Source: Megamerina dolium (Eukaryota > Arthropoda > Insecta > Diptera > Megamerinidae). Taken from it: a DNA stretch of 64,000 nucleotides. The notes under the pieces were generated by a model, which saw only the letters and a program-made list of their open reading frames with translations, was not told the origin of the DNA and did not search any database. Both the position numbers and the translations under genes were made by a program. The stretch is from the NCBI GenBank assembly GCA_963854835.1, contig OY978526.1, positions 71,334,418 to 71,398,417 on the forward strand, in the 5' to 3' direction. The first letter of the stretch is position 1; each line of letters begins with the position of its first letter. Of this stretch, positions 44,194-56,500 are shown piece by piece.

Positions 44194-46046
44194 GTAAGAA
44201 GATATCTGTGCAATTGCAGAGAAGGGGATCAGTGTTGGTGAGGTGAGGAAGGTGAAGGTGTATATGGCGGAGAAGGAGAAAAACAAAAAAAGAAAAAAAT
44301 TTACACAAATTTAAGTGGCGTGATCGATTTTTGCGGTATTCTTCCAATACGATCTGATGTTTGTGAACAATGATCATATATAAGAGTGGACAATTAAGAA
44401 ATGGGAGTTAGTCGAGCAGATATTACATCGAAGTCAAAAATGAGTGGTCATGCAGTACGACCCAAAAGTTAGTGAAAAAAAAAATATCAAATGTAAATTT
44501 TTCCTTCTTCTTCTCCTTCGATGTTTAATACATATCGTGAGAATACACTAATGAATATAAGAATGATCAACCGGGGAGGAAAACTAAATTAATACGATTA
44601 AGTACAGTTCGCGAAAAAATAAAAGGCGACAGTGAAGACATCCGAGGGGGCAGATGAGTGTAATTCGTCCTAATACTTGATACCTAAAACCTAATTAAAA
44701 TGATTAAAAGGGATAACATGGTTTTTATGGGTAGTGGCAGAAATAATGCGGTTCAATAACCAATTCGGAAAAAAAAGGAACTAAGGGCTAAATACGAGTA
44801 ATTGCCATGCCTAAAACATAATTAAAAGAACTAAAATGAATAACAAAATTTATAAGTAGTGATGAAAGTAATGTGATTCGATAAATAATTCGAAACCCCC
44901 AAACCCCCAATGGAACAGAAAAATAAGAACACGAGAAGTACATATATATATACATATATCAATGAAATACAAGATATATAATATTCAAGAATTAAAAATT
45001 TTGAACAATTTTAAACAAAATGAGAGAAGAGGTGTAAGAAAATCAACGATTCGAAAACTTCAACACATCAATCTGGTAACAACAACAACATGGCGAAGGG
45101 TAGAGTAAGGTATGAAATTATGGAATTACGGGGTTACAATTAATTTTGCCTATATATGTATATGTAGAAGAAAAATAAATTGTAAGAGGGAAATTCGGAT
45201 TGTTTTAAATTTCTTTTAGACTAAGTACTAACCACAGTGTATAGTTTTAAGAACATTCTGTAAAAAAAAAAAAAAAAAAAAACGGAGAAGAAGAAGATAA
45301 GACATGAATTAAATAAAGGAAAAAAAAAGGTAATAGAATAATATAGATGTATATATATGGATTGTTAAAAAGAAAAAAATTATTTCAGTGATTCGCCATA
45401 ATGGTTTGCCGAGGTTAAATTAACCTTCCTCAGGCAGCAGCATACCTCTCTCCTGGATGCATTGGGCCTAATGTAAGAAACGGCAATTAGGCTTGGTAGG
45501 GAGGGCGATATGGTGAGAAGGGCGGTCTTGCCAGTATTTCTCTTTTTTTTTTTTCCTTCGACTCGAATAGGCTTTGGTAAGTGCACGATTTTTTTTTGTA
45601 GTGATCTGCCTCTTATGTGCTTTGCAAATTCGAACCCCCCCAACCGACTGAGTCTAGCATCAATACAGCCAGCGTGCACACTTGGCAGAGCACATGAGAC
45701 GTGATGCTTCGACTCAATAGCGCGAAATTAATTTAATATTCATTACAGTAGGAAATGACGAATTAAATAAATGTCCTATTTATTAAATGCGAATGAAACA
45801 AATAAAGAAGAAATGAACGTGGAGGAAACAAACATTATTATTGACAAGTCAATTTTGTATGAAGATTTAGTTTTTACACTAAGCCTAGGCCATTTGTTAC
45901 CAGGTAACGTTTTTTTTTTTTTTTAGTTCACATGATAGCTTAGACTTCTAGCTGTAAAACCTCATCATTACTTTAATTATTATTGTACATTGGTAAATTA
46001 TATATTTTTAAAATAATTTACAAGAAAATTCTATTCGCAAAATATT
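44194..46046. other. A-rich low-complexity DNA, no gene seen
   Basis: A-rich with homopolymers (45263-45282) and no convincing frame. The antisense 99-codon frame at 45380-45679 spans a poly-Lys run and is not supported. Confidence 0.45.
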
Positions 46047-46195
46047 GCTTCCCAAGAATGGACGGGTCTACGTCCCGGAAGCACTCGACCACGTGATCGA
46101 CCATGGTCCATTCGCCTCATCAGAATATGGAAATGCTTTGTATGGGAACAAAACAGAGCATTTCCGTATTTTTGTTGTTACAACATCACAACAAT
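46047..46195 (+). repeat. Short dispersed repeat with hairpin and CAA tail, copy 2
   Basis: CCAAGAATGGACGGGTCTAC, CACTCGACCACGTGATCGAC and GGTCCATTCGCCTCATCAGA match copy 1 at 15125. The terminal inverted pair GGAAATGCTTTG / AGAGCATTTCCGTAT is slightly decayed, and the tail reads TTGTTGTTACAACATCACAA. Confidence 0.65.
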
Positions 46196-47319
46196 ATCAC
46201 AATATTCGCAAAATATTCTTCAACTCATCATCACTGACTATATGACTGAAAAGGCGGTGGAGAGTAAATATTATTTTCGAATAGCCCTGAAATTGACAGC
46301 ATCAAAACAGTGCTATAAGCAAAAAAAAAAAAAAAAAAAGAAAAAAAATCATTCTAAATGCGTAATATTACAGATTTATAGTGTAAGACAAATTGTTCGT
46401 AAAGATTTATTAGTGACATATCAAACCAACCAACCAACCAACATCAAGTAACGCAAATAAAATGTGAAACAGCAATTTAAGTTGCTCATCATGAAATTTA
46501 ATATCATTAATAAACAAAATAGAATTCGAAGAATTTTTACTCAAAATGCCCAAATCGATTTGTAACAAAGCCACAAATCACATCAACATAATATTGACAT
46601 AGCTACATGCTTACAATCATATGTACCTACTTATTTACTTGTATATATATATATATCATATGTATGTATGTATGTATGTATGTGTGTACTCTCAATATTA
46701 ATAACAGCAGAACATTGAGGTTACATAAAGCTTGACTATAATTTACTGATATAAACGAGCAGTTGACATGGTTGACAAGCAATGCGGTCCTTTTTGTCAT
46801 ATTTCAGTATGTGAGGGCTTTTGAAATTATTCGACTCATTCGACTCATTTAGTAATCATTTGAAGCAATAATTTATGCATTTAGTGTTCCTTTGTTTCCA
46901 TGTATTTGGGTGATATTCGATTAATCGAAAAACAACTGTTAACCGACTTGTCTCGTAACTAAATCAATAACAGCATAATCAAATATCTCTAATCAAATAT
47001 TAATATTTAGTAGAATGTTTTCCCATTTAAATAATTCAGCTCTGTGATGTGTGATTAATATTTGCATAGATGACACATACATACATACACATAGTCACAC
47101 AGTCATCCATCCATAATATAATAGACTATATTGTTATTTTGATTTTCTAATTAATTGATCATTAAGTAAAATATCACAGTTGGATATCAAATATACTGAC
47201 ATTCCCCCAATACGAGTATATAAATATTATGAGAATTATTATTTAATATACAATTGTAAAATGGCAATATGTTTTCATATTAAGGTGGCCCTCTAATGTA
47301 TGATAGACAATCATCATTT
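46196..47319. other. AT-rich DNA, no gene seen
   Basis: Contains a TATG run near 46661-46682 and poly-A at 46321-46339. The 69-codon frame at 46242-46451 crosses the poly-A and is not credible. Confidence 0.5.
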
Positions 47320-47510
47320 CTCATCCAGCAGACACATGAATGGAGCGATATAAAGAAATAATTAAATACATCTTCCTGCTAAGCCATTGAAAAACCACAA
47401 CATGGGGGAAAATATGGTCTTGCAGCCTAGATCGACTTCGATTTATACCGCGCATCCATAGATTGTCCGTCGAAGGTAGATAAAATGAGGTTGGACCACA
47501 ATTTTAATAC
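47320..47510 (+). repeat. Dispersed ~190-bp repeat, copy 2
   Basis: Same blocks as 43018-43215. Here it is preceded by CATCATTTCTCATCCAGCAG, where copy 1 has ATCATTTCTTTTCCAGCAA, so the shared region probably starts near 47313. Confidence 0.75.
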
Positions 47511-47559
47511 ACAAATCTTATCGTACAAGCACTGAAGCAAGCAAACATCTTAAAAAATA

Positions 47560-47780
47560 TATATACCTATCCTCTCATCCTATTAGCACCGCTTAGAAGG
47601 GCTCTCCAACAAAATTGATGCTTTTTTATAAATTTCCCTCTCTCCGACCACTACAAAAATAAAATATATTAGAATGACACGACATTTTTCTGGATTATAT
47701 TTAGCCTATATCTACATTTCTTGGAGGGTCTCCTATAAAAAATTTACGTTTTAAAATAATTCACTCTTATTGCTCTCAGG
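47560..47780. repeat. Decayed tandem repeat
   Basis: AGAAGGGCTCTCCAACAAAATTG (47595) and TTGGAGGGTCTCCTATAAAAAAT (47720) are related, as is GGAAGCTCATCTATAAAATTG at 49239, linking this to the array at 48.9-49.4 kb. Confidence 0.45.
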
Positions 47781-48400
47781 GCGTCCCTAGCGGGGTAGAA
47801 GCCTTGAGGATTTAACGCGGAGATGCATATCGCTTTTGGTTTAACAACAACAGGTGCTACCGTATCAATGGGACACGCAAATGGACGTACCAACATCTTT
47901 AGGAAAGATCTAGTCCCATCTAACACCTCTGCTGCTCTATGGGACCCAACAGACGGTTACAATGCAACTTCACACCAAGCAATATGCTCTACTTTCGTAC
48001 GTTTGGGTTTTAACCACAGCCCCAACAAAGCTCTCCGAAGTGACGGGTTCCCACCGCCCGCCACGTAAAACGACAAAAGGATGCCGATAAAAAAACCAAG
48101 CTCACCCCTCAAACGTTCATCATTCACTTAAGCGTCTCCTTTAAACAAGGATTCACACCTAGATCTTTTCAGCTAAATACCACATTGGCAAACTCTCTCA
48201 ATGCAACAACAGAGTCACCTGTTGACAGGGAAATACTTACATGCCAATGACCATCACTATGGGTAATCCCCATTCTTTAAAGACTACAACAATCGTCATG
48301 AATGGTGCAAATACATAGTATATGCGCCCAGTCCTCCAACTCAGCTCCACACCTAGGGGAGTAGGAGATACGGCGGACCTCTATTTATTTTTTTCTTCAC
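47781..48400. other. GC-richer unidentified block with an 81-codon frame
   Basis: The base composition is clearly less AT-rich than the flanks. A plus frame at 47823-48068 reads MHIAFGLTTTGATVSMGHAN, GRTNIFRKDL, NTSAALWDPTDGYNATSHQA and ends PPPAT. It is non-repetitive but matches no family I recognise, and the antisense frame at 47744-47926 is also open. Could be decayed mobile-element DNA. Confidence 0.35.
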
Positions 48401-48587
48401 CCCAACTATTGTATCAAACATAATCAGCTCCTATTTCCAATCGTTAAGACGGCTGCTATACAATATGAACTTAATAACAACTGACAATATGTAGGAATTG
48501 ACTGTAAGCGGGTTAAATATAAAATCGAACTTCATTAGTTTTACGTTTTCATTTTTTTCTTTTTTTCCATACTCAATTAGCCTCTAC

Positions 48588-48870
48588 CACTGTGTGCCAT
48601 GACCGGTGGTCGTGGTTTCAATCACCGCCTGTAACAACTTTAATATCGAGAAGATTTCTCTTTCAAACGATGCCCACTTGTCGGCAAGTACTTGGCAATT
48701 TTTTCGGCGATAACAATTCGCAATAAAGCTTAGAAAAAGGGATGTCACAAGGCTTTTGTCGTTCGGAACCGGCAAATATGAGGCAGTCCTTTCGAATACT
48801 GTACAAATTTAGCACGCACAACAGTACTGGAAGAGAAGCTCGGTGGTATCGCAATGCGCCTTTCTGGCCT
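48588..48870 (+). repeat. tRNA-derived SINE, GGCCTTTCTGG subtype
   Basis: B-box-like GGTTTCAATC at about 48614, then TTTCTCTTTCAAACGATGCC, CACTTGTCGGCAAGTACTTG, TGTCGTTCGGAACCGG, ACGCACAACAGTACTGGAAG, ending GCGCCTTTCTGGCCTAACCT. The A box is degraded. Matches 1028-1320. Confidence 0.75.
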
Positions 48871-48889
48871 AACCTAACCTAATCTCAAC

Positions 48890-49420
48890 CACGACGCCTG
48901 CACGCCTGGATGTCATGTAGAATAAACCCCAAAACACTTGTAAGTTGGCAACGAACTCCATAGTAGCCCAGGAATCGCCTCTGGAAAGGTAAAATGTAAG
49001 TCCAACTCTCTATTTTTTTCAAATATTTAATACTTTTTCCAAATAACCACCTCGCCTTCAGAAGGTTGCCATACAAAATAAACCCAAAACAACTGCAACT
49101 CAATAACTAACTTCAGTACCGCTTACGAATCGCCTCTAGAGGCATCAAATGTAAGGCTGACTCCCAGTTTTTTTTTTTTTTTTTTTTTATCCAAACATTT
49201 TTGCTCAGTATATCAACCTTCTTTCTCTAAACTTTAAGGAAGCTCATCTATAAAATTGAATTTTGGCACAAAATTTACTCACACCACTAACAGGATACCT
49301 CGACAGGGGTGAAATATCCATCCCCATTAGTTTTGTTCATTATAATATTTCTTCCAAACAAACTTAATCACTAACTCCATCCTATAACAGGGTGTCAATT
49401 CAAAATGAACGAAAAACATA
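48890..49420. repeat. ~156-bp tandem repeat
   Basis: AATAAACCC(C)AAAAC starts at 48921 and 49077, 156 bp apart. Units share AACTCAATA/AACGAACTCCATA, GAATCGCCTCT, AAATGTAAG, CCAACTCTC/CTGACTCCCAG and GTTGCCATACAAAATAAACC. A further, more diverged unit reaches about 49400. Confidence 0.6.
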
Positions 49421-51260
49421 CGCCTGGAAATAAAATAAATGCAATGCTATTGGAACGTAAACGACTAAAAGCTCATTATTAATACTCTTCTAATTACGCG
49501 CCACTCTAATGTATATATCTACCCTAATAATCGAGTATTAATTAAGCCATAACATATATATTTTCATTGATGCATTCAACAGCTCTTAATGAATGGATTA
49601 GGTGTTATGGATACAGGGTATATCGTGACAAAGTAACAAACTGCTTGAGAAAGGTTTCTCAGGTAGGAAAATAAAAAGGGTTAATGTAAAGAGAAGAGGA
49701 TGGAGGGAGGGTGGTATGTCACTGGGTCATGTCACTTCACATTTCTATTTCTACAATATAATTTCAAAATAAAGAATAAATGAATTTTGTAGTACATTTT
49801 TAATAGATTTATTGTTAAACCCATTGTGCAAAAGGTCGATTTTTGGACAGCTCATACAAAATACCCAAAGATTTAGAATACTTTTGTATAGAACATTCTC
49901 TAAATTCCACAAATATGATGATTACGTCCTTCACAATATTCCTAGTATAATACTTATAAACATTATGGACGATCAAGAACGGTCGTCATTCAAATAATCG
50001 AAGAGGATTCGTATATTAAATAGAATTATTCAAGGTTTTTTCTTCCCATAAACTTCCCAATACCCAATATTAAAATACCATTTGATAGTACAAGAGTATT
50101 ATGTAAACATCTATAGAATAATTCAAGCACAAAGCACAATCCATATATTGTATCCGTGACACATACATGTTGCATGGTCAACATCTATACAAATACGTAG
50201 CTCATTTGAAATTAATAATTATACTTTACACATTCATACACTACATACTATACTCGTATATTTGTAAACAAGTAGCTAGCTACAATTGTGTGGCAATTGG
50301 TCCATCATACTAGTCCAATATGTATTCAACTTGGACTAATGTAGTATAATTTTATACATAGCGCACTGCATTCTAATGGAACTTGCTCTTTCACTGTATC
50401 TTTATCTTCATATAACCATAAGAAAGAATGCCCTATTGTTGGCGTATAATACAGTGTTATTTATTTAAAAAAAAATCAGCTGATCAGTTCAACGTTATAT
50501 CTTAATAGAAAAAATGTCTGAGAAGATGTCCGACAACATGTCCATACAAAAATTTTCGAATTAACAAAATGTGAAGTTTTTCAAATTTTTCTCTCTATTT
50601 CATGCAAGATATCACCCTGGTAATTTTTCAATTTCCTTTTTATGAAACATTTTTTTATAATTTTTACACTGAAATATTTTTATTGAGACTATGTTTATGT
50701 AGTAGTAAGCACTACTTTGGTCAAATAATACTGCCCCACACTAAATTCCCAATTATTCGATTCAAAAATGAATACAACCCCCAAATAACTTCGATAAGTG
50801 TCTATAGAAGCTATTTCCACTTCGCTTTTTCCTTCGTAAAGGCTTAGTGCAAGCAATTTTGGGTGTAAAAATTATTTAAAATGCTCCAAGCTATTTTTGC
50901 GACGATAAAAATATCGATAGTTGCTACAAAATAAGAGCGATGCTTTCAATTGTATAAGCAAATTGCTGCAAAACTTTTGAATTTTATTTTTTTTCTAAAT
51001 ACCAATTAAAATCCGCAAAATAACTTCCATCCAGCAGTTCAACGGCTGCTTAATGAAATTCTTCCTCTCAAACTGCTATAAAACTAGTGCGTTTTTTTCC
51101 CCTAAAAACCAATTGGAGACTTTTTATAACCATTGATTCAAACTGCCTTGAGGAAACATTATGGAATCCTTATAGAAGTAAGCACTTGTATTTTAGCCTT
51201 CTGGAAGTGCAAATTGTTACTTGGGCCGCCATATAAAAATTTCAGTTTTTTCATAAAAAA
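49421..51260. other. AT-rich DNA, no gene seen
   Basis: The 81-codon frame at 50602-50847 is hydrophobic and chance-like. No repeat or transposon remnant was identified. Confidence 0.5.
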
Positions 51261-51409
51261 TCTATAAATTTGTTATTATTTTGTAACGAATTTTCATGAA
51301 ACGTTGTAGTTCTTATTTTTTTTTTTTTCAGCAAAATGGTTTTCGGGACAAAATTCAAAGTCAGAGTCGTACATACGTCACATATTTTGTTGATTTTTTT
51401 TTTTTTTTT

Positions 51410-52590
51410 TTAATGAACATTTTGTATGAGGAGCTTGTTCGTTAATTAAAAGGATCAATGCAAATTTTGTATTGAATATGATTTTGGTAAGAAAAATAAG
51501 ATTCCCGAAGTTTTCGAATGATACATTTCGAAGTAATTCTATCTTCCATACAATTTTTTTGACATTTATTTAAAAAAAACAAAAATTTTATATGGAAATG
51601 AAAAATATTTATTAATCACTTTAAATTTCGTGAGTAGTATGATTTTGGTGAAAAATATTATTCACGGAATTTTGTTAAACGATGCTTTGAAAATTGAGCT
51701 TACTTTCTATAAACATTTGTTGATTTTTATTTAAAAAACCACATTTTCACATGGGAACTATATTCAATTACGATTGAAATCGCTCCAAATTTTGCATGCA
51801 GCATAATTTTGATGACAAAATAATATTGTCGAAGTTTTATAATAATGCATTTAAAAGTGCAGCTACTTTTTTAGATTTTGAGTTTAAAAAATTAACACTT
51901 TGTATTGGGACTAATTTTATTTATAAATAAAATTACTAAAAATTTTGTGTGGAGTATTATTTTGGTAAGACAATAATACTATCAAAGTTTCCTAATGATG
52001 CATTAAAAATTTATGGTATCTTTCATACAAAATATAAGATTTTTATTTGAAAAATGCAAATTTTGTATGGGAACTAGGTTTAGTTATCAACGAAATCACT
52101 TCAAATCCTGTGTGAGCTATTATTTTGGTAAAAAAAAAAAATTTTTAATTATGATTTAAAAAGTACCATATCTTACATACAAATTATCCGATTTTTATCC
52201 AAAAAAAAAATGATATTTTGTATGGGAACTATGTTTATTTGTCAACGGAATCACTTCATATTTTGTTTGAAGCATAATTTTTGTGAAAAAATAAGATCCT
52301 TAAATTTTTATAATGATGCTTTAAAAAATAATGCTGTCTTCCATAGAAATTTTTATATTTCTATGTTAAAAAGTGAACATTTTTGTATGGGGACTATGAT
52401 TATTTATGCACGAAATGACTTCAAATTTTCTGTGAAGTAAAATTTTGTGGAACAAATTAACTTTTCGAAGTTTGACATTCATGCATTGAAAGTTGATGAT
52501 ACCGTCCGTACGTCTTTATGGATTTGTATTTGAAAAACATAATTTTTGTATGGGAACTATGGATATTTTTTAATGAAATCGCTTCATATT
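51410..52590. repeat. ~160-bp tandem repeat (eight units)
   Basis: Core TTTTGTATGGGAACTA and variants start near 51422, 51588, 51747, 51900, 52063, 52218, 52383 and 52546, with spacings 153-166. Each unit continues with AAATCACTTCAAATTTTGTGTG, AGCATAATTTTGGTAAAAAAATAAG, a GAAGTTTTATAATGATGCATT block and TCTTCCATACAAA...TTTTTATTTAAAAAA. It shares the TTTTGTATGG core but not the body of the 153-bp family. Confidence 0.75.
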
Positions 52591-52602
52591 TTGCTATAAT
52601 TT

Positions 52603-52777
52603 CCCATGAAGAAGCTTCTAAAATGAACTCTGTGACAAAGCTCATAAAAAGTGATGTCGCAAGAGTTCTGCCGTTCGGAACCGGCTAAAATAAGAAGGTC
52701 CCTGTAATACTATCCGAAATTTAATACACACACCAGTAATGGAGGAGAAATTTGCCAAAGAGCCCTTTGGGGATTTT
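52603..52777 (+). repeat. tRNA-derived SINE 3' part
   Basis: CATGAAGAAGCTTCTAAAAT, GAACTCTGTGACAAAGCTCA, CTGCCGTTCGGAACCGGC and AAAGAGCCCTTTGGGGATTT match the GCCCTTTGGGGCTTT subtype. It is inserted at the end of the ~160-bp array and lacks the tRNA head. Confidence 0.75.
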
Positions 52778-52992
52778 AAAAATAAGATTTTCAAACTTTT
52801 ATATTAACCCATTGATAACACTTATCGACAATTTATAACTTTTTTTAAATAACAAGGTTTTGACAGCGGATTCTGATAGAGGGTACTTAAAAAATATAGA
52901 TGTGTCGGTGCTTTGAAAGTTTATATCCGAACAATATTTTAGGAAGTCAAAGTTTTTCCCTTTCGTTCCATTCGCACAGCAAATCGGTATAT

Positions 52993-53003
52993 GAAACCAT
53001 GCG
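52993..53003 (+). repeat. Jockey insertion target duplication, left
   Basis: GAAACCATGCG; the partner at 53327-53337 is GAAAGCATGCG (one mismatch). Confidence 0.7.
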
Positions 53004-53326
53004 CATAACATCGTGCATCGTCGACTGTTGTTCGACTACGAACAACACCTCCCTAGAACCGCTCGTGCCACTTTGGCGCAGCTAATATCTGGATGGAGCG
53101 TCTCTCTGAACTGCTAAATGCACCGGCTGGATGATACAATTCCAGACAGATGCCCGCGATGCCAGCAGAGCCCATACGACACCCGTCATCTTTTCGCCTG
53201 CCCCAGAAGGCCTACTAGTTTGAACTCCTCTGCACTGTGGACGCTTCCCCTGGAGGCTGCCATCTTCCTGGAGCTGGTCGATGGGAGCAACAATACTCAA
53301 GTTGATTTACATGAATATTCGTAATC
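53004..53326 (+). pseudogene. Jockey-clade LINE 3' end inserted in foldback arm
   Basis: A 323-bp, severely 5'-truncated copy. The frame at 53118-53324 reads MHRLDDTIPDRCPRCQQSPY, DTRHLFACPRRPTSLNSSAL, WTLPLEAAIFLELVDGSN, the C-terminal zinc-knuckle region (CPRC, H, C) of Jockey ORF2. It is closely similar to 22495-22770. The opposite foldback arm lacks it (it reads straight from ATGAAAACATGCG to ATTCTTACTTC in reverse complement), and an 11-bp near-perfect target duplication flanks it. Confidence 0.85.
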
Positions 53327-53337
53327 GAAAGCATGCG
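53327..53337 (+). repeat. Jockey insertion target duplication, right
   Basis: GAAAGCATGCG; see the left copy at 52993. Confidence 0.7.
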
Positions 53338-54090
53338 ATTCTTGCTTCTGAGTTATGGGGTGTGTTCAGCAATCGTATAAAGTAAAATTTTGGGGAAAGA
53401 TTTTTGTGAAGCATTTTAATCCTCTACCTCCGCTATATATTGATAATCAATATGACTCCTTTTCAAATAATCGACAAAAGCATCCCTAAAACAGGGGAAT
53501 AATGAATAAGTATGTACCACAAAAATGTTGCTCATAAAATTTGACTATAAATCTGTGAAAACATCAAAGCTCTAAAGTTAGCATAAATGACAGAAATTTG
53601 TAAAAACCACAAATGCCTCTAAAGGGTTAATATCGTACTTATTTATATAGAGAGTTGTTGCAAAAAGTACCCCACAAAATCTGATTTAACATGATTGGTA
53701 TGTGTGGAAAAATTTGTTTAGACAAATTTGTGTCACTTGGTATTAAGTTTGGAGCTTTGATGTGTTCAGAGGCTTATAGTAAAATTTTATGAGCAATATT
53801 TTTGTGATATATATTTAACCATAATTCTCTGGTTTTATTGGTGTTTTTACAACTTTTTTAGAAAAGGGACCATAATGACCCGTATGTGTGTGAGATAGAG
53901 GGTTAATATGTTCCACAAAAATCATTTTCACAATTTTTTCTATAAGATTGCTAAACACACCCCATACCTCAGAAGTAAGAATCGCATGTTTTCATATGCC
54001 AATTTGCTATGGGAATGAAACAAAAGGCAATAATTTTGACCCCTCTAAAAAATTATTCCGATGTAAACTTTCAATACATCGGTACACAGA

Positions 54091-54866
54091 ATTCTATTGA
54101 AATAAATCATTTTTACTTAAAAAATTGCCACAAATTCACCATTAAACCATTACAAACAGGTTATTCAAAGTTTTAGTACCGCAAGTACTTACCATTCCTT
54201 TACATTTTGTATAGGGAATCAAGAGTATATACAATAATTTATTTCAATATAGCATACCATTGCACAAATGATTAAATTTTAATTACATTTTAAGCAATCT
54301 TCTTCAATTTCATATCAAATAAATCGTCTATGAAAATATATTTTCTAAACGTACGTGCGTTTGTTGTACGAACATACGGACGAGCATGTATTATGTATGT
54401 ATGGACGATGTGATGTGCTGTGATATATGTGCACATGAAATACCCACAAAATTAAATATTGACACAAAAATGTCCAAAGAACAAACAAAATAAAATATAA
54501 AATCGTCCAACAATCAATGAACGAATGAATTGAATCGAACCATCGCAACCAAGCAATCAAGCAACCAACCAACTAAACGATCAAGCAACCAAGAGACCAG
54601 CAAATATTTACGTTTAATTGATAATTTTCTTTGCGCATCATTTTACATAGATACACGTACATTTAGTACCAGAAATAATAGTACATGGTAGTAGTTACAT
54701 AGTAGTAGCAGTGATAAATAGTAAAAGCAAAGCGAAAGAAAGCAGCATCCTTAATACAAACAATCAAGTATTTTATGAGCTGCCGCACCCGTATAATCTC
54801 AATTTAATTTTCTCATGCAAAAGGATATGCACTCCGTATCTTAAATAGGTATATGACAAGAGAGAA

Positions 54867-54897
<31 letters not shown>

Positions 54898-56500
54898 ATA
54901 AGACAAAGGATATATGAACCTACCATCCAAAGTAGACTATAAAAACATACAGAATAAACAAAACGAGCGTGCTAAACTAACACACACAAACACTTGCCTC
55001 ATAACGATAAAAGCAATAACAAGAGCTGCAGAAAATGCTGTTTGTTCATTTTTAGCATCAAATTTGTGGCAACGACGACAGCACATCAATACTTCGGCCA
55101 CCATTAGTACCAACACTATCAATACTTCTGCTATTACCACTACATATACACACATCCACACATACTCCTTAAACGCATATTCGTTCATTACAACTTTTGT
55201 GGAGCATTACGGATTTGTTTTTTTTTTTTTTACGATTTTCTGTACCTCCTTCACTCATTCACCAATCAGCCATCCATCATACGGCTTCATCGAAGTGGTG
55301 ACCTGATTTTAGTGACGTCATTGAAGAGACGATTGAATTTACCTACATAAATAGGTATGTGAGAACGTATCGTATATAATTTGATGATGAAATGCGTAAA
55401 TGTCTACATACATACCTACGAACAACTACTAGGTACCATAAGTACATAACACTAATACAAACAGAAATGTGTGAATGTGTATTTATGTTTGGCGCGTAAA
55501 GAAAAGAAAAACATAATCAGACAAATGAAAAAAAAAAAAAAAAAAACAGTTACACACCACAACAAAAATAAATACAAAAAAAAAAAAAAAAAAATTACAA
55601 CAAATCCACAACAACAACAATAATATAATTGTAATAAAATTTCATTTGGATAAACTACAATATATAATGCTCACAATTTGAAAACCAATGACAAAACAAA
55701 TGATTTTATCTAGGTTAAAATTTGGTTATAGATTCTATGCTACTGCTCTAGTGCGAACCACATTCAAACAGGTCAAAATACAATCCCTTGGTGATGTCAC
55801 ATATCTACGTTGCTATGCAGAGATTTATATATCCTAAGTGACCTGGAGTCGTTGTGAATTTGTGTTGAATGGCACAATACATATTTGGCATCGCCGAAAT
55901 GGGAGTTCAGTTTTGAGCTCTAACGAAATGGCTCTCGAATGGGGCATGCCTTCAACACTGCCAAATGGATATTGATTGGCAAAAAATTTATGTTGTTGTT
56001 GTAACATCATTTTTCGCTGAATTGGCAATCCTCGACCTGGAATGACCAGAGTTCCATGACCAGGGTTCCGGGACGAAGATCCGATTGCCGTGGGAACACT
56101 ATAAATTATAATATGGGAACATTATAAATCATTGCCAGATGATATTAGTCCTCATAAATGGGGAGATTCCCTATCTCGCGACCTGAAATTGCTACACAGA
56201 TGATTTTTCGATGAACAATAATGCTGCTGTGGGTGTTTTTCGTTCAAATACCATGGACACCGACTGAGATTCCTTCAATTGCAAAGGGAGCAAAAATAAT
56301 ATTTGACAAAGGTCTTCAAGTTGAGATTGTGCAAAAAAAAAAAATCCTTAACAAGGGGCTAAGGGTTATAGTAATCATCATCGTTTCGGAGAGTCCTTGT
56401 GCCATAAAAACCAAATAGTCATTAAGCTTTTTTCCCTTAAGTTCATAGCAGCTCATATTTTGTCACATTACAGACGCTGAGCGCATTAAATAAAATCCGC
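54091..56500. other. AT-rich DNA with low-complexity tracts
   Basis: (GA)n at 54859-54897, poly-A near 55528-55546 and 55578-55594. The 130-codon frame at 54914-55306 is Thr/Asn/Ser-rich with a poly-T segment and is not credible. 55840-56120 is more complex (possible retroelement debris), but no motif was identified. Confidence 0.45.
54859..54897. repeat. (GA)n microsatellite
   Basis: Imperfect GA-rich tract. Confidence 0.85.

Larger units (their letters stand above)
52900..54090. repeat. Large diverged inverted repeat (foldback), interrupted
   Basis: The left arm (52900-53003 plus 53338-53612) matches the reverse complement of the right arm (about 53698-54090). Examples: ATGGGGTGTGTTCAGCAATC (left, ~53357) against the reverse complement of GATTGCTAAACACACCCCAT (right, 53947-53966); TTGCTCATAAAATTTGACTA against TTGCTCATAAAATTTTACTA; CATCAAAGCTC; ATAGCAAATTGGCATATGAA against ACAGCAAATCGGTATATGAA. 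Each arm is about 380 bp with an ~85-bp spacer. Divergence suggests age. No coding is seen. It could be a foldback transposon or an inverted pair of copies of one repeat. Confidence 0.8.

Noticed and set aside
45380..45679. 99-codon antisense frame
   Set aside because: Crosses a poly-T tract read as Lys; no motif or context.
54914..55306. 130-codon Thr/Asn-rich frame
   Set aside because: Low complexity, contains a poly-T segment read as Phe, no motif and no splice or promoter context.
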